Positions 50,796-59,615 of a DNA stretch of 64,000 nt are shown here, piece by piece (position 1 is the stretch's first letter; every line of letters begins with the position of its first letter). The translations under genes and the position numbers were made by a program. Below the pieces are notes generated by a model. The model ran no database searches, was not told the origin of the DNA, and saw only the letters and a program-made list of their open reading frames with translations. This DNA comes from Betaproteobacteria bacterium (GTDB lineage: Bacteria; Pseudomonadota; Gammaproteobacteria; Burkholderiales; SG8-41), in contig OMIN01000015.1 in assembly GCA_900299145.1 (NCBI GenBank), forward strand, positions 1 through 64,000, read 5' to 3'.

Positions 50796-51568
50796 TTCGC
50801 GCTGAATTTTGGCGCACGCTTGGCCAGAAACGCCGCCACGCCCTCGCGATAGTCAGCAGTGTCGAAACACGCAAAGCCTTCGTTCCACTCGGCGGGCGCT
50901 ACGTCCGCGCGCACAGTCAGTCGTTCGATGAATTGCTTGTGCCAGCGCGCCACCAGCGGCGCGCCATCGGCAATGCGTTTGGCCATGGCGTACGCTTCAG
51001 CTTCAACCTGGTCGTCAGGCACCACACGATTCACCAGGCGCTTTTGCAATGCCTCAGCTGCGCCAAACACGCGGCCTTCGAGCAAAATTTCCAGCGCCAC
51101 CGCGCGCCCAACGAGCGCCAGCAGCCCCTGAAGCTCACCGAAACCCATGGTGAGTCCGAGCTTGTTGATCGGCGCACCGAACTTGCTCGATTCGCCGCAA
51201 ATGCGCATGTCACAGCACGCGGCGATTTCGAGGCCGCCGCCCACGCACGCGCCTTTAATCATTGCCACTGTCGGGTGTTTGCAGTTGGCGACGGATTGCA
51301 TGGTTTGATGAATCAGATCGCCGTATGCCTTGGCCTGTTTGGCATCGGCACGCTCCGTGGCGAACTCCGCGATATCCGCACCCGCGGCAAACGCCTTGTC
51401 GCCCGCGCCGCGCAGCACCACACAGCGCAACGTCTCATCGGTGGAAAGCTCGCGCATCACTTCGCCCAGCCGTGCCCACGTCGGCCTGTTTAACGCATTC
51501 AACCGCTGCGGATTATTGAGCGCGACCGTCGCAACGTCGCCTGCTCGCGTAACAACCACGTGATCCAT
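50792..51568 (-). CDS. Enoyl-CoA hydratase/isomerase family protein
   Basis: A 258-residue crotonase-fold protein. The first oxyanion strand is A-F-A-A-G-A-D-I-A-E-F and the second is K-G-A-C-V-G-G-G-L-E-I-A-A-C-C-D. One catalytic-Glu position of hydratases falls near G-L-T-M-G-F-G-E-L-Q-G. It could be a hydratase or isomerase of fatty-acid or aromatic-CoA breakdown. Its ATG overlaps the Bug-9 stop (TGATG). Confidence 0.93.
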   Translation of the reverse strand: MDHVVVTRAGDVATVALNNPQRLNALNRPTWARLGEVMRELSTDETLRCVVLRGAGDKAFAAGADIAEFATERADAKQAKAYGDLIHQTMQSVANCKHPTVAMIKGACVGGGLEIAACCDMRICGESSKFGAPINKLGLTMGFGELQGLLALVGRAVALEILLEGRVFGAAEALQKRLVNRVVPDDQVEAEAYAMAKRIADGAPLVARWHKQFIERLTVRADVAPAEWNEGFACFDTADYREGVAAFLAKRAPKFSAK

Positions 51569-52518
51569 CAATCAATGCTCACGTTCGCCGCTTTCACCAG
51601 CTTGGCGTACTTGGCGAGTTCGGATTCAAGAAATTTTGCGAACGCTTCCGGCGTCATGGGATTGAGCTGCGTGCCCACTTCCTCGAGCTTGGCCTTGGCG
51701 TCTGGCAGGGCCATGATTTTGTTGACCTCGGTATTGAGCCGGGTAACGATGTCGCGCGAAATTTTCGCGGGCGCCATCATGCCGTACCAATTGGTCATTT
51801 CGAAGCCTTTCAGGCCCGCTTCCAGCATGGTCGGCACGTCGGCCAGCTGGCTCGCGCGCTTGGGCGTGGTTACCGCAAGCGCCTTCATCTTGCCCTGGCG
51901 CACAAACGGCAGCACCGGTGGCATGGTGTCGAAATTCATCACCACATGGCCGGCCACCAGGTCCACCACCGCCGGGCCACTGCCCTTGTATGGCACGTGC
52001 ACCAGTTTGGTGTTGGTGGTGAGCTGGAACAACTCACCCGCCAGGTGCTGAGTGCTGCCCACGCCCGAGGACGCATAGTTGAGCGCTCCGGGCTTGGCTT
52101 TGGCAATGGCTACCAGTTCGGCGACGTTTTTTGCGGGGATCGAAGGATGCACCACCAGCACGTTCGGCACATAGCCTACGTAAGCCACCATCGCGAAATC
52201 GCGCTGCGCGTCGTAAGGCAATTTCTTGTAGAGATTGGGCGCAATGCCATGAGAATTGACGTGGCCCATCAGCAGCGTGTAACCATCGGCAGGCGCCTTG
52301 GCAACAATATCCGAGCCAATGGTGCCTGCCGCGCCCGCGCGATTGTCGACAATAAAACTTTGCCCCAATGCCTCCGTCAGCTTGGCGCCGATGATGCGCG
52401 CGACGATGTCAGTGCCACCGCCGGGTGCAAACCCCACGACGATGCGCGTCGATTTTGCAGGATATTGCTGCGCGCTGGCATGACCAGCCGTGCCCAGTGC
52501 CAGCACCGCACAAATCAT
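51568..52518 (-). CDS. Bug/TctC-type substrate-binding protein (Bug-9)
   Basis: A 316-residue Bug receptor with a short signal peptide (M-I-C-A-V-L-A-L-G-T-A-G-H-A-S-A) that has no basic residue near its start, unusual for a secreted protein. Landmarks: Y-P-A-K-S-T-R-I-V-V-G-F-A-P-G-G-G-T-D-I, D-N-R-A-G-A-A-G-T-I-G, D-G-Y-T-L-L, H-V-P-Y-K-G-S-G-P. ATR copy 16 abuts the ATG. The frame through the repeat (I-K-T-N-T-Y before the Met) would add lysine, but only with a rare ATT start. Confidence 0.93.
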   Translation of the reverse strand: MICAVLALGTAGHASAQQYPAKSTRIVVGFAPGGGTDIVARIIGAKLTEALGQSFIVDNRAGAAGTIGSDIVAKAPADGYTLLMGHVNSHGIAPNLYKKLPYDAQRDFAMVAYVGYVPNVLVVHPSIPAKNVAELVAIAKAKPGALNYASSGVGSTQHLAGELFQLTTNTKLVHVPYKGSGPAVVDLVAGHVVMNFDTMPPVLPFVRQGKMKALAVTTPKRASQLADVPTMLEAGLKGFEMTNWYGMMAPAKISRDIVTRLNTEVNKIMALPDAKAKLEEVGTQLNPMTPEAFAKFLESELAKYAKLVKAANVSID

Positions 52519-52547
52519 GTAAGTATTTGTTTTAATTGATTTTTTGT
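52519..52547 (+). repeat. ATR repeat, copy 16 (leader of Bug-9)
   Basis: GTAAGTATTTGTTTTAATTG followed by ATTTTTTGT. Antisense to Bug-9, it touches the ATG and leaves no Shine-Dalgarno site. Confidence 0.88.
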
Positions 52548-52586
52548 AAGACGTAATGTGACCTGCGTGCCAGCCACCGTCAGCCT

Positions 52587-53621
52587 TTATTCGGCCCTGA
52601 TGCCAGCGTCGCGGATGATCTTACCCCAACGCGCCACGTCGTTTTTCAAAACCCCGGCGAATTTTTCCGGCGCCATCAGTTCCACTTCCATGCCCTGCTG
52701 CGATAGTTTGTCGCGCAAATCCTTTTGCGACAGCGTTTTGTTGGTGACAGCCGCGAGATACTGCACCATATCATTGGGCAACGCCTTGGGGCCGAGCACG
52801 CCGTACCACGTGGTGTAGTCGTACCCCGCAACACCGGCTTCGGCAATGGTCGGCAGTTCGGGAAACGCCGGGGACTTTTTCGCGCCCGATACGCCAAGCG
52901 CGCGCAGGCGGCCGCCGCGTATGTGGCCCGCCGCCGCCGGCATGGTGGCAATCATCATCTGAATTTGCCCGCCGATGGTGTCGGTCAATGCCGGCCCCGC
53001 GCCTTTATAGGGCACGTGCTGCAACTGTACCTGCGCAAGACGCATGAACAATTCCACCGCCAGATGCGCCGAACTGCCGACGCCGCCGCTGCCATAGTTG
53101 ATGCCTTTGGGCTTCGCCTTCGCCAGCGCGACGAGCTCCTTCACTGACTTTGCGGCCACAGTGGGGTTGACCACCATTACGTTCGGCGTGACACCCACCA
53201 TCGCTATCGTGGCGAAATCATTCACCGTGTCGTACGGCAGCTTGGAGTACAGCGTGGCGTTAAACGTCATGCCTTGATGGTTCATCATCAGCGTGTAGCC
53301 ATCACCGGCGGCCTTGGCCACGATGTCAGTGGCAATGGTGCCGCCGCCGCCGCCGCGGTTGTCGATCACCAGCGGCTGGCCGAGGGATGCCGACATTTGC
53401 TGCCCCACCATGCGCGCAATCAAATCGGTGGTGCCGCCGGGCGCAAACGGCACCATGAAGCGTATGGGTTTGTCGGGATACGCGCCAGGTTTGGCGGCTT
53501 CCATCGGCGGCGGCGTTTCCTTCGCCTTGGCGGGCGGTTTCGCTTTGGTTTGGGCTTGTGCGGTTGCCGCCGCGAGCACCGCGCTGACGCACAGTGCCAG
53601 CAAGTATCCAGAGTAATGCAT
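52587..53621 (-). CDS. Bug/TctC-type substrate-binding protein (Bug-10)
   Basis: A 344-residue Bug receptor. Between the signal peptide (L-L-A-L-C-V-S-A-V-L-A-A-A-T-A-Q-A) and the domain lies an unusual Lys/Pro/Ala-rich linker of about 30 residues (K-A-K-P-P-A-K-A-K-E-T-P-P-P). Landmarks: Y-P-D-K-P-I-R-F-M-V-P-F-A-P-G-G-T-T-D, D-N-R-G-G-G-G-G, H-V-P-Y-K-G-A-G-P. GAGGAG six bases before the ATG at 53621 favours it over the ATG at 53627. It lies upstream of Bug-9 on the same strand. Confidence 0.94.
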   Translation of the reverse strand: MHYSGYLLALCVSAVLAAATAQAQTKAKPPAKAKETPPPMEAAKPGAYPDKPIRFMVPFAPGGTTDLIARMVGQQMSASLGQPLVIDNRGGGGGTIATDIVAKAAGDGYTLMMNHQGMTFNATLYSKLPYDTVNDFATIAMVGVTPNVMVVNPTVAAKSVKELVALAKAKPKGINYGSGGVGSSAHLAVELFMRLAQVQLQHVPYKGAGPALTDTIGGQIQMMIATMPAAAGHIRGGRLRALGVSGAKKSPAFPELPTIAEAGVAGYDYTTWYGVLGPKALPNDMVQYLAAVTNKTLSQKDLRDKLSQQGMEVELMAPEKFAGVLKNDVARWGKIIRDAGIRAE

Positions 53622-53688
53622 GATCATCTCCTCGAATGAGCCGGGTCTGCGCCCGAATGCTCTAATAACGCGTCAGATTGCCAGCAGC

Positions 53689-54516
53689 TTACACTTTAAC
53701 GCCTGCCGCCTTCGCCTTCTTCACGAAATATTCACGTGCCGCCAGCATCGCATCCAGCGTGCCGAATGCATTGGTGTAGTGGCCCTTAAAGCCCGCGCCC
53801 TCGATCAGTTTGAACATTTTGCCGAAGTTCATGTTGCCCTTGCCTGGCACCAGATGCTCCTCGAAGCCGTTGCGCCAGCAGTCCGCAAGCCGCACTTCGT
53901 GCACACGCTTGAAGTTCAACGCCTTTACAAAACCCTCAACGCCCTCCGGCACCAGATGGGCGTGGTTAGCGGTGAAACTCAGTTTGAAATTCGGCGATTG
54001 AATATCCCAATAGTACTGCCACTCTTCGACGGTGTGCGCGAGGTAATGCACCTCGGCGTTGTCCGGCTCCTTGTTGAGATTTTCCAGCAGAATCAACGCA
54101 CCTTTTTTCTCGGCGTACGTCACCACTTTTTCAAGACGCGCCTTGCCCGCCGCCATGCGCATGTCCTTGTCGCGGGTGAAGTGGTAGCCCGCGTGCATTT
54201 CCGTCCACGACGCGCCGAGCTTGACCACCAGATCGACGTATTTTTTCAGATACGCCGTCACTGCATCGGCGACAATCGGTGAATACTCCGCCACGTTCAC
54301 CGCAGAGCTGGAATGCAGGCCCAGTTCGAGGCCGTGTTTATCCAGCGATTTGCGAATGGCGGCACAGCGCTTGTTGTCGAATTTTGTCAGCGCGTTGTCG
54401 CCGGTATCGAGCTGGATGTCAATGTGTTTCAGGCCGTTTTTCGCGGCCCAGTCGATGGCGTCTTCCAGTTTCAGGCGGCGGCTGATGTCGATGCCGATGC
54501 GGTCGATGAGTTTCAT
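53689..54516 (-). CDS. Sugar phosphate isomerase/epimerase (AP endonuclease 2-like TIM barrel)
   Basis: A 275-residue TIM barrel of the xylose-isomerase-like/EndoIV superfamily. Typical metal-site segments: E-M-H-A-G-Y-H-F, I-L-L-E-N-L-N-K-E, F-T-A-N-H-A-H-L-V and V-H-E-V-R-L-A-D-C. Members include hydroxypyruvate isomerase, tagatose epimerase and dehydratases; the substrate is not decided. It lies 67 bases upstream of Bug-10 and could share its transcript. Confidence 0.88.
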   Translation of the reverse strand: MKLIDRIGIDISRRLKLEDAIDWAAKNGLKHIDIQLDTGDNALTKFDNKRCAAIRKSLDKHGLELGLHSSSAVNVAEYSPIVADAVTAYLKKYVDLVVKLGASWTEMHAGYHFTRDKDMRMAAGKARLEKVVTYAEKKGALILLENLNKEPDNAEVHYLAHTVEEWQYYWDIQSPNFKLSFTANHAHLVPEGVEGFVKALNFKRVHEVRLADCWRNGFEEHLVPGKGNMNFGKMFKLIEGAGFKGHYTNAFGTLDAMLAAREYFVKKAKAAGVKV

Positions 54517-54705
54517 GCTGTGCGCTCCTGTGGGCTGTTGGCGACCCCACCGGCCGGCGCGCTGCCTTGCGCAGGCGGCGCGCGGGGTCCGCGCCGGAAG
54601 TTTCTGGAATAGCGTTCAGTGCTGGCCGCGATGATAACGCGGCTTGCCGCCGCGGCACAGGCGGCGCACAATCACCGCATCATCACTTCCATTTAGGAAA
54701 CCCCC

Positions 54706-55188
54706 ATGCCCGATACCGCTGCCAGCCCCGCCTCGTCCACCAACGCCGCGCCGAAATTTTTTCAAGGGTTTTTGCACTTTAACATCCGCTGCTCGGAGGA
54801 AGACCTGCCGGCCATCGAAAAATTCTACGGCGATGTGCTTGACCTCAAAAAGGGCCCGCGCCCGAACTTTGTCGGCGCCGGCATCTGGCTTTACTACGGC
54901 GACGACCCGATTTTGCACGTCGGCGCGCGTTTCAAGAAAGGCGAGCAGATCAAGGATTACCACAGCGGCAGCCTCGACCACATCGCGTGGAAAGCCAGCG
55001 GCGCGGTGGAGTTCCGCAAGCGCCTGAAAAAACTCGACATCGAATTCGAGGAGCAAAACATCAAGGACGCCGGCTATCAGGTGTTTCTATACGACCCGGT
55101 CGGCACCAAACTCGAATTCAACTTTGTGAATGAGCATGTACCCGATGCGGTGCCGCTGGGAACTACGGCGCAGGCGAATTTGCGGTAG
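54706..55188 (+). CDS. VOC (glyoxalase/bleomycin resistance) family protein
   Basis: A 160-residue vicinal-oxygen-chelate fold protein made of two beta-alpha-beta-beta-beta units. Candidate metal ligands: F-L-H-F-N-I-R in the first strand, I-L-H-V-G near residue 70, L-D-H-I-A-W near residue 90 and K-L-E-F-N-F-V near the end. It could be a dioxygenase, isomerase or lyase. TAGGAAACC upstream supports the ATG at 54706. It is divergent from the isomerase gene. Confidence 0.9.
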   Translation: MPDTAASPASSTNAAPKFFQGFLHFNIRCSEEDLPAIEKFYGDVLDLKKGPRPNFVGAGIWLYYGDDPILHVGARFKKGEQIKDYHSGSLDHIAWKASGAVEFRKRLKKLDIEFEEQNIKDAGYQVFLYDPVGTKLEFNFVNEHVPDAVPLGTTAQANLR

Positions 55189-55204
55189 GTGGCTGTATTT
55201 CCAG

Positions 55205-55237
55205 CAGTTCAGTAAGGGCGACTCACTTACTGAACTG
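55205..55237. terminator. Hairpin between VOC gene and small membrane protein gene
   Basis: CAGTTCAGTAAG and CTTACTGAACTG form a perfect 12-base-pair stem with a nine-base loop. It lies between convergent genes and may terminate both, though no clean T run follows. Confidence 0.6.
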
Positions 55238-55242
55238 TTGCC

Positions 55243-55461
55243 TTACTGAGTTTCTTGGTTTTTCCCGCGCCGCGCCACAAGTATCGCGAAATGCATCACG
55301 AATCCTATGGCACCGAACACCCATCCAGCAGCTATAAAGACAACGACGGCGTGTCCGTATCGCGACCCAACCATGGCACCAAGGAGCGTGCTTCCTATAA
55401 ACCAAAGCACAAAAAACCCAACTAACTTCCAAACAAACTCGGCACGTGGTTCTACGGCCAT
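55243..55461 (-). CDS. Small membrane protein (hypothetical)
   Basis: A 72-residue protein with two hydrophobic segments (L-V-G-F-F-V-L-W-F-I-G-S and V-V-V-F-I-A-A-G-W-V-F-G-A-I-G-F-V), so probably a two-pass inner-membrane protein. I do not recognise the family. It begins seven bases after the aminotransferase stop and is more AT-rich than that gene. Confidence 0.65.
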   Translation of the reverse strand: MAVEPRAEFVWKLVGFFVLWFIGSTLLGAMVGSRYGHAVVVFIAAGWVFGAIGFVMHFAILVARRGKNQETQ

Positions 55462-55468
55462 GTTTAGA

Positions 55469-56653
55469 TCAACTGTTTGATTTTATTAAGTTTTCCGTAA
55501 GACTCTCCATCGCCGCCTCAACCCCGCCCTTCTTGTACGGCACCTTGGCGAGCTTCAAGCCCATTTCCACGCCAGCCAGCGTACCCATCAGGGTAAGATC
55601 GTTAAAGTCGCCGATGTGGCCGATGCGAAACACTTTGTCGGCGATTTTGCCCAGCCCGCTGCCGAGCGACATGTTGAAGTTGTCCAGCACCACTTTGCGA
55701 AACGCGACTTCACTGTGGCCCGTCGGCATCAGCACAGCCGTGACGATGCTGGAATGTTCGGTTTCGTTTTGACACAGAATATCCAGGCCCCAGGTTTGCA
55801 CCGCGCGGCGTGTGGCTTCAGCGTGGCGGTCGTGGCGCTTGAATACGTTATCCAGCCCTTCCTCTTCGAGCATGGCGACTGCTTCGCGCAGGCCGTAGAG
55901 CAGGTTGGTCGCGGGCGTGTACGGAAAATACCCTGTCTTGTTGGGGCCGATCATTTCGTCCCAGCTCCAATACGAGCGCGGCAGTTTGGCGTTCTTTGAC
56001 GCAGCCAGCGCTTTTTCACTGACGGCGTTAAACGACAGGCCCGGCGGCAGCATCAACCCTTTTTGCGAACCAGCGACGGTGACATCCACGCCCCATTCGT
56101 CGTGCCGGTAATCAATAGCACCGAGGCCCGACACGGTATCCACCAGCAGCAACGCCGGGTGCTGCGCGCGGTCGATAGCTTTGCGCACCTCGGCGATTTT
56201 GCTGGTAACGCCGGTGGAAGTTTCGTTATGCACCACGCACACGGCCTTGATGGCGTGTGCCTTGTCGTCATTCAGTTTGGCTTCGATCTGCGTGGCATCG
56301 ATACCACGGCGCCAGTCGCCGCCGATGAATTCCGGCTGCAGGCCCAGCCGCGTGGCAAGGTTTTTCCACAAAGTTGCGAATTGCCCGGTTTCATACATCA
56401 GCACCTTGTCGCCGGGCGACAGCGTATTGACCAGCGCTGCTTCCCACGCGCCGGTGCCGGAGGCCGGGTAAATCATCACCGCGCCCTTGGTTTTGAAAAC
56501 GCGCCGCATACCGTTCAGGACATCGTGCCCCAACTGCGCGAAATCCGGCCCGCGATGGTCGATGGTGGGGTGATCGATGGCGCGCAAAATGCGGTCGGGC
56601 ACGTTGGACGGGCCGGGAATTTGCAAAAAGTGACGGCCTGCGGTGTAGGGCAT
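55469..56653 (-). CDS. Alanine/serine-glyoxylate aminotransferase family protein
   Basis: A 394-residue class V PLP aminotransferase. The PLP lysine lies in V-A-G-S-Q-K-G-L-M-L-P-P-G. Other marks: G-P-S-N-V-P-D-R at the start, Y-P-A-S-G-T-G-A-W-E-A-A (PLP phosphate), V-H-N-E-T-S-T-G-V and D-T-V-S-G-L-G-A. It converts glyoxylate with serine or alanine as amino donor. The C-terminus (E-N-L-I-K-S-N-S) is encoded by ATR copy 17. It is divergent from the large FAD/Fe-S oxidase, which may also use 2-hydroxy acids. Confidence 0.94.
   Translation of the reverse strand: MPYTAGRHFLQIPGPSNVPDRILRAIDHPTIDHRGPDFAQLGHDVLNGMRRVFKTKGAVMIYPASGTGAWEAALVNTLSPGDKVLMYETGQFATLWKNLATRLGLQPEFIGGDWRRGIDATQIEAKLNDDKAHAIKAVCVVHNETSTGVTSKIAEVRKAIDRAQHPALLLVDTVSGLGAIDYRHDEWGVDVTVAGSQKGLMLPPGLSFNAVSEKALAASKNAKLPRSYWSWDEMIGPNKTGYFPYTPATNLLYGLREAVAMLEEEGLDNVFKRHDRHAEATRRAVQTWGLDILCQNETEHSSIVTAVLMPTGHSEVAFRKVVLDNFNMSLGSGLGKIADKVFRIGHIGDFNDLTLMGTLAGVEMGLKLAKVPYKKGGVEAAMESLTENLIKSNS
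55470..55495 (+). repeat. ATR repeat, copy 17 (C-terminus of the aminotransferase)
   Basis: CAACTGTTTGATTTTATTAA followed by GTTTTC, a moderately diverged copy antisense to the gene. It encodes the last residues (E-N-L-I-K-S-N) and reaches the stop codon. Confidence 0.7.
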
Positions 56654-56711
56654 GGGAAGTCTCCGCGAAAGGGTGCGGTATTATAAGGGCAGTCCATCCG
56701 TGAACGTGCCC

Positions 56712-59615
56712 ATGACTATCCGCCCCGGCGATTCCGCCCTAGCCAGCCGCCTTAAGAAAGAAATCAAAGGCGAAGTCCTGTTCGACGCCGCCACACGCGG
56801 CCGTTATTCCACCGACGCGTCGATATATCAGATCGAGCCTATCGGGGTGGTCATTCCGCAGACCGAGGAGGACGCGGTTACTGCGATGCAGATCGGCATC
56901 GACGCCGGCGTGGCGGTGCTGCCGCGCGGCGGTGGCACGTCGCAGTGCGGGCAGACTGTCGGCGAGGCGCTGGTCATTGATGTCAGCAAGTACCTGCGGA
57001 ATGTGACCGACTTCAATGCCGAGGCGCGCACGTGCGTGGTGCAGCCGGGCATGGTGCTGGATCATCTCAATGCATTTCTGAAACCGCACGGCCTGTGGTA
57101 CCCCGTGGATGTGTCCACCAGTGCGCAGGCCACGATCGGCGGCATGACGGGCAACAACTCCTGCGGCTCGCGCTCGATTTTTTACGGCAACATGGTGCAC
57201 AACGTGCGTGGCGTGGATGCCGTGCTGGCCGATGGCAACGAATATCACTTCGGCGCCGCGCCATCCGACTTGTCGCAACTCGATGGCCCACAGGGCTATC
57301 GTGACCTCGTGCGCAAAATCCGCGACATCGCAGTGCTGAATGCCGAGGAAATCGAGCTGCGCTACCCGAAGCTGCTGCGCCGTGTGGGGGGCTATAACCT
57401 CGACATGGTGTCGGGCATGGCCTTCAACATGTCGCACCTGCTGGTGGGCAGCGAGGGGACGCTCGCGTATTCGAAGCGCATTCATCTGAATCTGTCGACA
57501 CTGCCCAAACACAAAACGCTGGGCGTGTGCCACTTCCCGACGTTTTACAAGTCGATGGAAGCGCCGCAGCACATCGTCAAGTTAAAGCCGGTGGCGGTGG
57601 AGTTGGTGGATCGCACCATGATTGGCCTCGCGCGCAGCAATCCGGCTTTCCGGCCCATTGTCGAAAAATTCATACAGGGCGATCCGGATGCGATTCTGCT
57701 GGTGGAGTTTGCAGGTGATGACAAGGAAGAACAGCACCGCCGGTTAAAGCAACTGGTTGAGTTAATGGGTGACCTGGGCTACCCCGGTGGTGTGATCGAA
57801 ATTACCGACGCCAACCTGCAACGTGACGTGTGGGAGGTGCGCAAGGCGGGGCTCAATATCATGATGTCGATGAAAGGCGATGGTAAACCCGTGTCGTTCA
57901 TCGAGGACTGCGCGGTGCCGCTGGAGCACTTGGCGGAATATACGGATCGCCTGACGCAGGTGTTCCACAAGCATGGCACCGAGGGCACGTGGTATGCGCA
58001 TGCGTCGGTGGGCACGTTGCATGTACGGCCCATACTCAACATGCGCGAAGATGGCGCGGTGAAAATGCGCGCCATTGCCGAAGAAGCCGCCGAGATGGTG
58101 AAGGAATACAAAGGCTCCTACTCCGGCGAGCACGGCGACGGCTTGGTGCGCAGCGAATGGATCGCGCCATTTTTCGGGCCGAAGCTCACCAGCGCATTCG
58201 GCGAGATCAAGGATATTTTCGATCCCAGGGGCCTGCTCAACCCTGGCAAGATCGTGCGGCCCTCGAAGCAGGACGACCGCTCGCTGTTCCGCTTCAAACC
58301 GGGCTACAAGACCATCCCGATCAAAACAGAACTGGATTGGAAGGAGTGGGGTGGCTTCGACAAGGCCGTGGAGATGTGCAACAACAACGGCCACTGCCGC
58401 AAGTTCGACGCCGGCACCATGTGCCCGTCGTTTCGCGTCACGCGCGAAGAGCAACATCTCACGCGCGGACGTGCCAACACACTGCGGTTGGCGTTGTCAG
58501 GTCAGCTTGGTCCGGATGCCTTTACCTCCGACGAAATGGTGAAGGCAATGGACCTGTGCGTGTCGTGCAAGGGCTGCAAGCGCGAATGCCCGACCGGCGT
58601 GGACATGGCCAAGATGAAAATCGAGTTTCTGCATCACTACAAGCAGCGCCACGGCCATACGCTGAAGGACAAGCTGATCGCCAACCTGCCGCATTACGCG
58701 ACCTGGGTTTCCAAATTAGGGCCGCTGGCCAATCTGGCGCAGGCGCTGGGCAAGGGGTTTACAGGATTTGCGTCACAACGATCATTGCCTGAGTGGAGGG
58801 CACCATACCTCCAGCACTGTTACCTATATTCGAGAACAGGAAAGGATGATGCGCTCAAGGGCCCTGAAAGTATCAACGATCACACTGTCGGTTTATTTGT
58901 AGATACGTTCACGAATTATTTTGAATCCGAAAATGCCATGGCTGCGAACCAAGTCTTACGCGCGGCTGGGTATGACGTGCATCTTCTAGGAGCGCAAAAC
59001 GGAGATCGACCACTCTGCTGCGGTCGCACTTTCCTGGCGACAGGCATGGTGGACAAGGCCCGTACCGAAGCTGAACGTACCATCGCCGCGCTAAAGCCTT
59101 ACGTCGAACACGGTGTGCCCATCGTCGGGCTGGAGCCTTCCTGTCTGCTCGGCATGCGCGATGAATTCATCTCGATGTTGCCGAGCGGCGAAGCCGCCGA
59201 ACTGGCCTTGAACGCCCTGCTGTTTGAGGAATTCATCGCGCGCGAAATCGATGCGGGCCGTTTCAAACTCAACCTGAAACCGCTCGTGCAGAAGAGGGCC
59301 CTATTACATGGCCATTGCCACCAAAAGGCCTTCGCCGCGATGCCCGCCGTACAAAAGGCGTTGTCGCTGGTGCCAGAACTGAAAGTCGAAATCATCGAAT
59401 CCAGTTGTTGCGGCATGGCCGGCAGCTTTGGTTATGACGCGGAACATTACCAAGTCTCGATGCAAATGGCCGAGGCTTCGCTGTTGCCCAAAGTACGGGA
59501 CGCGGACAGGAACACGCTGATCGTCGCCGACGGCACGAGTTGCCGGCATCAAATTCACGATGGCGCCGGGCGCGAAGCGATACACGTGGCGCGCGTGTTG
59601 GCGCAGGCGTTGTAA
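56712..59615 (+). CDS. FAD-binding and Fe-S-binding oxidase (D-lactate/glycolate dehydrogenase type, GlcD-GlcF fusion)
   Basis: A 967-residue fused oxidase. The PCMH FAD domain lies at about residues 40-280 (L-P-R-G-G-G-T-S-Q-C-G-Q, G-N-N-S-C-G-S-R-S), and the FAD-oxidase C-terminal domain follows to about 530 (G-E-H-G-D-G-L-V-R-S-E-W). A ferredoxin-type site C-V-S-C-K-G-C-K-R-E-C-P follows near residue 620. The last part has CCG-type motifs (C-C-G-R-T-F and S-S-C-C-G-M-A-G). Such proteins oxidise D-lactate, glycolate or D-2-hydroxyglutarate. M-T-I-R-P-G-D at 56712 is preferred over the upstream start at 56652. Bases from about 58780 to 59050 are less GC-rich with other codon use. Confidence 0.93.
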   Translation: MTIRPGDSALASRLKKEIKGEVLFDAATRGRYSTDASIYQIEPIGVVIPQTEEDAVTAMQIGIDAGVAVLPRGGGTSQCGQTVGEALVIDVSKYLRNVTDFNAEARTCVVQPGMVLDHLNAFLKPHGLWYPVDVSTSAQATIGGMTGNNSCGSRSIFYGNMVHNVRGVDAVLADGNEYHFGAAPSDLSQLDGPQGYRDLVRKIRDIAVLNAEEIELRYPKLLRRVGGYNLDMVSGMAFNMSHLLVGSEGTLAYSKRIHLNLSTLPKHKTLGVCHFPTFYKSMEAPQHIVKLKPVAVELVDRTMIGLARSNPAFRPIVEKFIQGDPDAILLVEFAGDDKEEQHRRLKQLVELMGDLGYPGGVIEITDANLQRDVWEVRKAGLNIMMSMKGDGKPVSFIEDCAVPLEHLAEYTDRLTQVFHKHGTEGTWYAHASVGTLHVRPILNMREDGAVKMRAIAEEAAEMVKEYKGSYSGEHGDGLVRSEWIAPFFGPKLTSAFGEIKDIFDPRGLLNPGKIVRPSKQDDRSLFRFKPGYKTIPIKTELDWKEWGGFDKAVEMCNNNGHCRKFDAGTMCPSFRVTREEQHLTRGRANTLRLALSGQLGPDAFTSDEMVKAMDLCVSCKGCKRECPTGVDMAKMKIEFLHHYKQRHGHTLKDKLIANLPHYATWVSKLGPLANLAQALGKGFTGFASQRSLPEWRAPYLQHCYLYSRTGKDDALKGPESINDHTVGLFVDTFTNYFESENAMAANQVLRAAGYDVHLLGAQNGDRPLCCGRTFLATGMVDKARTEAERTIAALKPYVEHGVPIVGLEPSCLLGMRDEFISMLPSGEAAELALNALLFEEFIAREIDAGRFKLNLKPLVQKRALLHGHCHQKAFAAMPAVQKALSLVPELKVEIIESSCCGMAGSFGYDAEHYQVSMQMAEASLLPKVRDADRNTLIVADGTSCRHQIHDGAGREAIHVARVLAQAL

